A stretch of 6,220 nucleotides of DNA from a bacterium (GTDB taxonomy: Bacteria; Pseudomonadota; Alphaproteobacteria; Rhizobiales; Xanthobacteraceae): the NCBI GenBank assembly GCA_029946075.1, contig JAQSDT010000063.1:1814-8033 (forward strand), in the 5' to 3' direction. This document shows positions 1 through 5,564 of this stretch, in pieces. Under the pieces are notes generated by a model. The model was not told where the DNA came from. It was given only the letters and a program-made list of their open reading frames with translations, and ran no database searches. The position numbers were made by a program, and so were the translations under genes. How positions within the stretch are numbered: the first letter of the stretch is position 1; each line of letters starts with the position of its first letter.

Positions 1-2379
1 AGCGTCGAGTGGGATTCGGGCCGCCGCGTGCTGGTTGCGCCCTTCAAGATCGTCTCCGGCGCCAATCGCATCACGCTGCTCGCCCATCTCGAGCCGCCGA
101 ACGGCGCTTCCACCGAGTGGCAGGCAGGCTTCAGCGGCGGCACCATCGTGCTGGCCGGCGCCGACAACGAACCGCCGCTGATTTTCAACCGCATCAACAT
201 CGGCATGCGCTTCGACACCGATCGCAAGCGCGTGCTGCTGACGCAGGCCGATATCAGCAACGGCGAGATCGGCATCGCCGGCACCGGCAGCGTCGACTAT
301 GCCAACGAGGCGCGGCTGCAACTCGGGTTTGCCGGAACGCCAATGTCGGCGTCGGCGCTGAAACGGATGTGGCCGATCCTGATCGTGCCGGAAGTGCGCG
401 AATGGGTGATCGAGCGCATCGAGAAGGGCACGCTCCAGCGCATCGAGGTCGGCGTCAATTCGCCGGTGCGCAATCTGTCGCGCAAGGGACCGCCGATTCC
501 GGACGACGGACTTGCGGTCAACATCGTTGCCTCAGGCGTCACGGTGCGCCCCGTCGACGAAATGCCCTCGGTGCGCGATGCGGATTTGAGGGCGCGGGTT
601 ACCGGCCGATCGGCGACGGTGACGATCGGGCAGGGCGTTGCCGACACGCCCGCCGGCCGCAAGATCACGATTTCGGATTTCACGTTCGAAGTGCCCGACA
701 TGGCGCCGAAGCCGTCGCCGTCGAAGGTCAAGTTCAGGGTCGATTGTCCGGTGCCGGCCGCTGCCGAAATCCTCGCCTCCGACCGTATCAGCGACATCTC
801 CGGCACGCTGATCGATCCGAACGCCAGCAAAGGCAATGTCAGCGCCGTCATCACGCTTGCGATGCCGGTCAAGGGTTCGCTGTCCAAGGCGGACACCACC
901 TACACCGTCGCTGCCGATCTCGGCGGCTTCTCCGCCGACAAGCTGGTGATGAACCAGAAGCTGGAAGCCACCACGCTCAAGTTGATCGCGAACAACAACG
1001 GCTATCAGGTCCGCGGCGACGTCAAGATCAACGGCCAGACCGCCGCGCTGGACTATCGCAAGCCGAACGACGGCGATGCCGATATCAAGCTCTCGGCAAC
1101 GCTCGACGATGCCAGCCGCGCGCGGCTCGGGCTCGATCTCGGGCCTGCCGTATCCGGCGCGATCCCGATCAAGGTGATCGGCAAGATCGGCGAACATGAC
1201 AGCCGCGTCGGCATCGAGGCGGATCTGACCTCGCTGAAGCTCGACAACATCCTGCCGGGTTGGGTCAAGGTTCCCGGCAAGTCCGGCAAGGCGACGTTCA
1301 GCGTCGTCAAGAAGGAGCAGTCGACGCTGTTCGAGAACATCGTCGTCGACGGCGGCGGCGTCTCGATCAAGGGATCGCTCGAGGTCGACCAGAACGGCGA
1401 ACTGATGAGCGCCAATTTCCCGACCTACGCGCCTTCCGACGGAGACAAGGCCTCGCTGAAGGCCGAGCGCAATGCGGACGGTGTCGTCAAGGTGACGATG
1501 CGCGGCGAAGTGTTCGACGGCCGCGGTTTCCTCAAGTCGGCGATTTCGGGCAAGGAAGCCGACCCGAAGAGCAAGACCAGGAACATCGACTTCGACGTCG
1601 ACCTCAAGCTCGGTGCCGTGGCCGGCTTCAACGGCGAGGCGCTGCGCAGCGTCGATGCGAAATTCTCGCGCCGCAACGGCGTCGTGAAAAACTTTGCGCT
1701 GACCGGCAAGGTCGGGCGCGATACGCAATTGACGGCGGATTTACGCGGTCGCGGACAGGGCCACGGGCGCGACATCATCGTGCTGCAGACCAACGATGCC
1801 GGTGCGTTCTTCCGCTTTACCGACATGTATTCGAAGGTGGTCGGCGGACAATTGTCGCTGGCGATGGAGCCGCCGACGGTGGAGCCGAGCGCGAAGGAAG
1901 GGCTGATCAACGTCCGCGACTTCTCGATCCGCGGCGAGGCTTCGCTCGATCGCGTCGCCGCCGGCGGTGCGCAGGGCACGCAGGGCAGCGGCGTTTCGTT
2001 CTCAGCCTTGCGCGCCGAGTTCACGCGGCAGAGCGGACAACTCACGATCCGCGACGGCGTCGTCAAGGGGCCGATGATCGGTGCGACCATCGAGGGCAGC
2101 ATCGACACCGTCGGCAACGCGGTCCGCATGAGCGGCACCTTCGTGCCGATGTACGGACTCAACAACATGTTCGGCCAGATCCCGGTGCTCGGCCTGTTTC
2201 TCGGCGGCGGCAGCAACGAAGGCCTGATCGGCGTGACCTATGAGGTAGTCGGCACCCCCGGTCAGCCGGTGCTGCGCGTCAATCCGATCTCGGCAATGGC
2301 GCCGGGCGTGCTGCGCAAGATCTTCGAGTTCAATACCGGCAAGCAGAACAACCCGATCGATTTCCCGCCGAATAATTGA
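1..2379 (+). CDS. AsmA/YhdP-like envelope protein (DUF3971 + AsmA-like C-terminal region), 5'-truncated by window
   Basis: The reading frame is open from the first base and ends at TGA 2377-2379, leaving 792 visible residues. The N-terminus, presumably with a membrane anchor, lies outside the window. An internal GTG at 28 is not a convincing start because the frame continues upstream. Visible residues about 121-143 (WPILIVPEVREWVIERI, then EKG) fit the DUF3971 pattern of a Pro-rich step followed by W..E.I..G. The middle is long, beta-rich, alternating polar/hydrophobic sequence as in AsmA/TamB-type proteins. The end, about residues 705-775, carries the family's C-terminal signature: GTFVPMYGLNNMFG, then IPVLGLFLGG, then VNPISAMAPGVLRKIFEF. 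Known relatives (YhdP, TamB, AsmA) form periplasm-spanning beta structures that carry phospholipid between inner and outer membrane. That role is inferred here from the family only. The gene converges with the small membrane-protein gene, stops 57 bases apart. Confidence 0.9.
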   Translation, partial: SVEWDSGRRVLVAPFKIVSGANRITLLAHLEPPNGASTEWQAGFSGGTIVLAGADNEPPLIFNRINIGMRFDTDRKRVLLTQADISNGEIGIAGTGSVDYANEARLQLGFAGTPMSASALKRMWPILIVPEVREWVIERIEKGTLQRIEVGVNSPVRNLSRKGPPIPDDGLAVNIVASGVTVRPVDEMPSVRDADLRARVTGRSATVTIGQGVADTPAGRKITISDFTFEVPDMAPKPSPSKVKFRVDCPVPAAAEILASDRISDISGTLIDPNASKGNVSAVITLAMPVKGSLSKADTTYTVAADLGGFSADKLVMNQKLEATTLKLIANNNGYQVRGDVKINGQTAALDYRKPNDGDADIKLSATLDDASRARLGLDLGPAVSGAIPIKVIGKIGEHDSRVGIEADLTSLKLDNILPGWVKVPGKSGKATFSVVKKEQSTLFENIVVDGGGVSIKGSLEVDQNGELMSANFPTYAPSDGDKASLKAERNADGVVKVTMRGEVFDGRGFLKSAISGKEADPKSKTRNIDFDVDLKLGAVAGFNGEALRSVDAKFSRRNGVVKNFALTGKVGRDTQLTADLRGRGQGHGRDIIVLQTNDAGAFFRFTDMYSKVVGGQLSLAMEPPTVEPSAKEGLINVRDFSIRGEASLDRVAAGGAQGTQGSGVSFSALRAEFTRQSGQLTIRDGVVKGPMIGATIEGSIDTVGNAVRMSGTFVPMYGLNNMFGQIPVLGLFLGGGSNEGLIGVTYEVVGTPGQPVLRVNPISAMAPGVLRKIFEFNTGKQNNPIDFPPNN

Positions 2380-2404
2380 GAAGGGCGTTGTTGCGGTCGG
2401 TGGC

Positions 2405-2425
2405 CGGGTTTTGATGATCAACCCG
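2405..2425. terminator. Possible bidirectional hairpin between convergent genes
   Basis: CGGGTT at 2405-2410 pairs with AACCCG at 2420-2425 around a 9-base loop. It lies in the 57-base gap between the AsmA-like stop and the stop of the convergent membrane-protein gene. The position suits a shared terminator, but no run of T follows directly on either strand. The T-rich stretch at 2441-2446 is inside the end of the minus-strand gene. A weak intrinsic terminator or a simple RNA-end hairpin are both possible. Confidence 0.35.
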
Positions 2426-2436
2426 TTGCGCCGCTG

Positions 2437-2943
2437 CTATCTTTTTCTCTCCGGTCGCTCCAGCGCACCGTAAACCAGTCCCATGGCAACGCTATAGGTT
2501 GAGAGCATCGCCAGCGAGAATGCCGCTGGCCAAACGCCTAGCCCGATTGCGGTTGCAAACGATCCGAGACCTACCAGCGGAAACGCGAGCAGGTTCATGA
2601 TCAGCCACCCGCAAACGCCGAAGACCATGCCCTTTGACGCTCCATTCCCGCCGGGCAGATGCGGATAGAGGTAGCCAAAGAAAAGACCAACCGCGGTCGA
2701 TCCATTGAAAAACGATACCAGCCAAAGAATGTTCGGATGAACGTCATGTCCAACGAGATGCCCAGCCGCGATCTGGAAGTGCTCGTACGGTTGGAATGAC
2801 GGCAAGATGCCGGCGCTGGATTTGAAGTACATTAGCGCGGTCGAAGCTATGCTGCCGCACAGCCCGGAAATGGCGGATTTCCAGATAGATTCCCATGCCA
2901 TCCGAGCACGGTTGGGAGGTTTCGCCGGGACTGTCGTTTGCAT
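2437..2943 (-). CDS. Small four-helix membrane protein of unknown function (possibly DUF6789-like)
   Basis: 168 residues from ATG 2943 to TAG 2437. The first 20 or so residues are hydrophilic and basic. Four hydrophobic stretches follow: about 23-41, 72-93 (centred on LVSFFNGSTAVGLFFGYLY), 105-127 (GMVFGVCGWLIMNLLAFPLV) and 131-160. A short charged tail, ERPERKR, closes the protein. The loop between helices 1 and 2 holds several His residues (FQIAAGHLVGHDVH), which could bind metal or face the periplasm. The sequence resembles small inner-membrane proteins annotated as DUF6789, recalled from memory and not checked. Function is unknown. Other in-frame starts are TTG 2967 (176 aa) and ATG 2901 (154 aa); none has a clear Shine-Dalgarno sequence. 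A perfect FixK/FNR box lies just upstream and argues for oxygen-dependent expression. Of the first 44 codons, 15 end in A or T, more than in the AsmA-like neighbour. Confidence 0.75.
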   Translation of the reverse strand: MQTTVPAKPPNRARMAWESIWKSAISGLCGSIASTALMYFKSSAGILPSFQPYEHFQIAAGHLVGHDVHPNILWLVSFFNGSTAVGLFFGYLYPHLPGGNGASKGMVFGVCGWLIMNLLAFPLVGLGSFATAIGLGVWPAAFSLAMLSTYSVAMGLVYGALERPERKR

Positions 2944-2978
2944 GGCTGAACAGTTTGCTGCGTGCAATTCAGGTCACG

Positions 2979-2992
2979 TTGATCTGTATCAA
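2979..2992. promoter_or_regulatory. FixK/FNR-type binding site (TTGAT-N4-ATCAA)
   Basis: TTGATCTGTATCAA is a perfect match to the FNR/FixK consensus TTGAT-N4-ATCAA; both 5-base half sites are exact and palindromic. Its centre is 2985.5, 42.5 bases before the ATG at 2943 of the minus-strand membrane-protein gene and about 224 bases before the plus-strand binding-protein start. It sits in an intergenic region between divergent genes, as expected for a real operator. In rhizobia and relatives, FixK2/FnrN proteins activate microaerobic genes from such boxes, usually centred near -41.5. The nearer, minus-strand gene is the likelier target. Because the site is symmetric, the sequence does not fix its direction. 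Confidence 0.7.
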
Positions 2993-3008
2993 ATGGCTGG
3001 AGACACTC

Positions 3009-3060
3009 CCGGACATGACGCTTTGGCCATGTCGGCAGATGACGTGTCCGGTGGGGGACA
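3009..3060. repeat. Cluster of short inverted GGACA/TGTCC motifs, possible decayed dispersed repeat
   Basis: CCGGACA (3009-3015) is mirrored by TGTCCGG (3045-3051). GACATG (3012-3017) is mirrored by CATGTC (3028-3033) around a 10-base gap containing CGCTTTGG. TGTCC (3045-3049) is mirrored by GGACA (3056-3060) around 6 bases. Four GGACA/TGTC-type units in alternating orientation within 52 bases can form competing hairpins. Similar GGACAT...CTTTGG-type motifs recur near ABC_sub_bind genes in Bradyrhizobium-like genomes, as I recall, so this may be a degraded copy of a dispersed element. A leader structure for the downstream gene is an alternative. Confidence 0.3.
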
Positions 3061-3163
3061 GTACGAATCTGGGGTGAAAACCGTCGACTATGTGGGATGG
3101 ACCCAAAGGTCTCACGGCCCCCGACGGCGATGCTCTCGATTCTGCTTTCCGCCGCTATCAAAG

Positions 3164-3169
3164 TATAAA
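3164..3169 (+). promoter_or_regulatory. Weak candidate -10 element (TATAAA) before the binding-protein gene
   Basis: TATAAA lies in an AT-rich patch (about 3157-3184) that stands out from the surrounding sequence, 41 bases before the chosen ATG at 3210. It resembles a sigma-70 -10 box. No good -35 is present: TTCTGC, 18 bases upstream, matches only two of six consensus positions. The rest of 2993-3209 shows no other promoter I can support. Confidence 0.2.
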
Positions 3170-3209
3170 TGTCGCCCATAAAATGGCGTCTCCCGAACTT
3201 GGGTGCGAT

Positions 3210-4166
3210 ATGCGAAGGCGCGAGTTCAACAGGCTTCTTGGCGGGGCGGCGGCGTGGCCGTTTGCGGCCCATGCGCAGCAGGCAGAACTGCCAAGGCTAG
3301 GTGTCCTTCTCGCAGGAAATCGAGAGCCGTTTTCGACGCTGTTCCGGGAAGGACTCCGCGATGTCGGTTATGTCGAAGGGAAGAATATCCGGGTTGAGTT
3401 TCGGTGGGCGGAAGGAAAGCTGAATCTCCTTCCCGAATTGGCTTTGGAACTGGTGCGTCTCAAGGTCGACATCATTGTTGCGTCCGAAACGCCATCCGTT
3501 CAGGCCGCTAAACGGGCAACAAGTGAAATTCCAATCGTCATGGCGCCCTCCGGCGATCCGGTCGGGACAGGCCTTATTGCCAGTCTGGCCAAGCCGGGAG
3601 GCAATGTTACGGGACTATCTGCCGCGACTGCAGAACTGGCAGGCAAAAGTCTCGAACTGATCCGGGAGGTGTTGCCCGGTGTAAGGCGCGTGGCCGCCCT
3701 GGCGGACCCGTCCAACACCTTTACCAAGCCCTTCCTGGAGCAAATTGATCTTGTAGCTCGAACCCTCGGCGTTGATATTCATACCGTTATGCTCAACGGC
3801 ACCGAAGAGTTTGCCCCCGCTTTTGCGGAACTGGCCGGAAAGCAGATAGATGCCGTGATTGTACAGCCGACGCTGCCGCGTGCGCCAATCATCGCTTTGG
3901 CGCAAAAATATCGCCTCCCGTCGGTCTCAGGCAATCGGGCATTTGCCGAAGCAGGCGGGCTCATGTCGTATGCGGGGAGTCTTGCGGACAGATACCGGAA
4001 TGCGGCGCCTTACGTGGACAGGATCCTCAAGGGCGCCAAGCCCGCCGACCTTCCGGTCCAGCAGCCGACCAAGTTCGAGTTCGTCATCAACCTCAAGACC
4101 GCCAAGGCGATCGGTCTCGCCATCCCGCCTGCGCTGCTCACCCGCGCCGATGATGTGATCGAGTAG
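3210..4166 (+). CDS. Periplasmic ABC transporter substrate-binding protein, ABC_sub_bind (TrpX-like) family
   Basis: 318 residues from ATG 3210 to TAG 4164-4166. Residues 1-22 form an export signal: MRRREF resembles a twin-arginine motif (RRxF), followed by LLGGAAAWPFAA and an AHA|QQ cleavage site. This fixes the start; the frame stays open upstream with ATGs at 3183 and 3090, but those would bury the signal. The mature part matches the type-1 periplasmic-binding fold of Pfam ABC_sub_bind (PF04392): PRLGVLLAG at the first strand, FREGLRDVGYVEGKNI, the VDIIVA/ IPIVMAPSGDPVGTGLI segment, LAKPGGNVTGLS, and the closing KTAKAIGLAIPPALLTRADDVIE. Family members feed small organic ligands to ABC importers; the ligand here is unknown. 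No permease or ATPase gene is adjacent. Codon use is odd: 23 of 53 codons at 3720-3878 end in A/T, but only 5 of 47 at 4023-4163. Confidence 0.92.
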   Translation: MRRREFNRLLGGAAAWPFAAHAQQAELPRLGVLLAGNREPFSTLFREGLRDVGYVEGKNIRVEFRWAEGKLNLLPELALELVRLKVDIIVASETPSVQAAKRATSEIPIVMAPSGDPVGTGLIASLAKPGGNVTGLSAATAELAGKSLELIREVLPGVRRVAALADPSNTFTKPFLEQIDLVARTLGVDIHTVMLNGTEEFAPAFAELAGKQIDAVIVQPTLPRAPIIALAQKYRLPSVSGNRAFAEAGGLMSYAGSLADRYRNAAPYVDRILKGAKPADLPVQQPTKFEFVINLKTAKAIGLAIPPALLTRADDVIE

Positions 4167-4183
4167 ACCTTTATTTTGCATGG

Positions 4184-4211
4184 GCAGACAAGGCTGTCCT
4201 GACAGTTCTGC
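4184..4211. terminator. Imperfect hairpin between convergent binding-protein and MFS genes
   Basis: GCAGA (4184-4188) pairs with TCTGC (4207-4211), and inside it CTGT(C) (4194-4198) pairs with (G)ACAG (4201-4205), giving a two-part stem with an asymmetric internal loop. It lies in the 81-base gap between two convergent genes, where a shared terminator is expected. No U-tract follows on either strand, so an intrinsic terminator is only a possibility. Confidence 0.3.
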
Positions 4212-4247
4212 AACGTCAGAATTTGGTTGGTGAGGCGGGCTTGTCCT

Positions 4248-5495
4248 CTAGCGCCTGAGCGACGGCACCACCAGGAACGGGATCAGTCCCAGCACCAGGT
4301 TGACCAGCGCGAAGACGAACAGCGCGTTGTAGCTGTGGGTCCAGTCGTGGATCAGGCCGCCGGCCCACGAGCCGAGGCCCGATCCCAGCCCGCTGCCGAT
4401 CGAAATGGTGCCGTAGATGGTGCCGACGCGCTCGCCGCGGAAGATGTTCAGTGCAGTGGCTGTGATCAGCGGACCGCGCGAACCGATCATGCTGCCGAAC
4501 GTGACGACGAAGCCGGTCAGCAGCCAGTAGTTCGGATAGTATTGCAGCATCCAGAGCAGGATGATGCCGATGATCGAGACGCCGTAGCTGAACAGCACCG
4601 ACGGCCGTCGTCCGATGATGCCGTCCAGCGTCGAGATTCCAAGCATGCCGAACAGCAGCACCACGCCGGAAAAACCCCATGCGGTGGCGGCCTGCAACGG
4701 CGGAAATCCGGCGTCGATCAGATAGGCGACGATCTGGGCCGTGACCGCGTACATTGCGACCGCCGTGAAGAAGAAGGTCGAGAACAGCGCCCAGAAGCTG
4801 TGGTGCCGGATGGCGCTCTTCAGCGTCCAGCCATTGTCGACGAAGCCGATGCTGGCCTTGTTGGCGATGTGCGGCGAGCCGGTGGCGAGCATTCGCCACG
4901 GCATCAACAGCAGCGGTGCGAGCAGGCACAGTGCAGCGATGCCGAACCACTGATAGGAATCGCGCCAGCCGATCCGGTCGATGAGCACCTGCGAAGCCGG
5001 CAGCAGCAGCAGGATTCCCGCACCTGTCGCAGAGTAGAGAATCGCCATCGCGGTCGGCAATCGCGGGCCGAACCAGCGGCCGAGCATGATCGAACTCGGC
5101 ACATTGCCGATCAGGGCAATCCCGATCCCGACGCACAGTCCGGTCGAGAGCTGGAATTGCCACAGCGCCTGCGCGCGCGAGGCTGTCAGGAAGGAGCCGC
5201 CGAGCAGCAGTAATCCGAGCGAGTAGGTGAGGCGCGGCCCGGAGCGGTCGAACAACCGGCCGACCAGCGGCGCCATCAGTCCGCCCGCCATCCAGGTCAG
5301 CGAATAGACCGAGACCACTTCGGCGCGGTCCCAGGCAAAACTCTCGGCGATGGGTTTGAGGAAAACCGTAAAGCTGTCGCCGAGGCCGCGGCCGACCATC
5401 TGCAGCACGAAACACAGTGCCAGCACGCTCAGCGCTGTATGCGCCGGCTTCAGCGGCGTGCCTGTCGCGTCTCCCCGTGGCGTTTCTTTATTCAT
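4248..5495 (-). CDS. MFS transporter, monocarboxylate/oxalate-formate-like type
   Basis: 415 residues from ATG 5495 to the stop at 4248-4250. About 12 hydrophobic segments are separated by a central hydrophilic stretch near residues 200-230, the usual 6+6 MFS layout and length. The loop after helix 2 carries a motif-A-like GRLFDRSGPR (79-88), and its second-half counterpart is DGIIGRRPS (291-299). RWFGPRLPTAMAI (140-152) resembles the RWF..R...A.GI segment seen in OFA/monocarboxylate-type MFS proteins. A Gly-rich run, GSGLGSGLGSWAGG (367-380), lies in the eleventh helix. The protein should be in the inner membrane and driven by an ion gradient. The substrate cannot be read from sequence; a small carboxylate is a guess from family resemblance. 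A TTG at 5531 would add 12 polar residues; neither start has a clear ribosome site. The gene follows tyrS on the same strand after 69 bases and converges with the binding-protein gene. Confidence 0.88.
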   Translation of the reverse strand: MNKETPRGDATGTPLKPAHTALSVLALCFVLQMVGRGLGDSFTVFLKPIAESFAWDRAEVVSVYSLTWMAGGLMAPLVGRLFDRSGPRLTYSLGLLLLGGSFLTASRAQALWQFQLSTGLCVGIGIALIGNVPSSIMLGRWFGPRLPTAMAILYSATGAGILLLLPASQVLIDRIGWRDSYQWFGIAALCLLAPLLLMPWRMLATGSPHIANKASIGFVDNGWTLKSAIRHHSFWALFSTFFFTAVAMYAVTAQIVAYLIDAGFPPLQAATAWGFSGVVLLFGMLGISTLDGIIGRRPSVLFSYGVSIIGIILLWMLQYYPNYWLLTGFVVTFGSMIGSRGPLITATALNIFRGERVGTIYGTISIGSGLGSGLGSWAGGLIHDWTHSYNALFVFALVNLVLGLIPFLVVPSLRR

Positions 5496-5505
5496 GACGC
5501 ACAGG

Positions 5506-5525
5506 GAGCGCGTTTCCGCGATCTC
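5506..5525 (-). other. Small GNRA-capped hairpin in the tyrS-MFS gap
   Basis: On the minus strand GAG-AT-CGCG-GAAA-CGCG-CTC can fold as a stem with a two-base bulge and a GAAA tetraloop, 10 bases upstream of the MFS ATG. It could end tyrS transcription weakly or sit in the MFS leader near the start codon. With only seven pairs and no U-tract, the evidence is thin. Confidence 0.22.
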
Positions 5526-5564
5526 AAGCAAGGCTCAAAAACGAATGCGCCTATGCGGGCGGAA

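Noticed and set aside
532..1728. Minus-strand open frame of 398 codons inside the AsmA-like gene, plus plus-strand frames at 9-1199 and 1260-2243.
   Set aside because: They overlap the AsmA-like gene over their whole length and have Arg/Ala-rich, low-complexity translations typical of alternative frames in high-GC genes.
2410..2421. TTGATGATCAA, resembling a second FNR/FixK box.
   Set aside because: The half sites are separated by one base instead of four, and the motif lies in the loop and stem of a hairpin between convergent gene ends, not upstream of any gene.
2807..3181. Plus-strand open frame of 124 codons opposite the start of the membrane-protein gene and across the intergenic region; also 2895-3077 plus and 2847-3272 minus.
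   Set aside because: No recognisable domain, no ribosome site, and they cross the divergent regulatory region and the starts of better supported genes.
4010..4213. Minus-strand frame reading YSITSSARVSSAGG...LAVLRL, and a neighbouring minus frame reading LDHIIGAGEQRRR.
   Set aside because: Both are antisense to the C-terminal end of the binding-protein gene. Very similar short 'hypothetical proteins' are, as I recall, often annotated in Bradyrhizobium-like genomes wherever this gene end occurs; they are shadows of it, not genes.
4227..5213. Long plus-strand open frame of 328 codons opposite the MFS gene, and a minus-strand frame of 399 codons at 4216-5415.
   Set aside because: Both are shadows of the MFS gene in GC-rich DNA: their translations are rich in Arg, Gln, Asp and Ala, without membrane segments or recognisable motifs, while the chosen frame gives a complete MFS protein.
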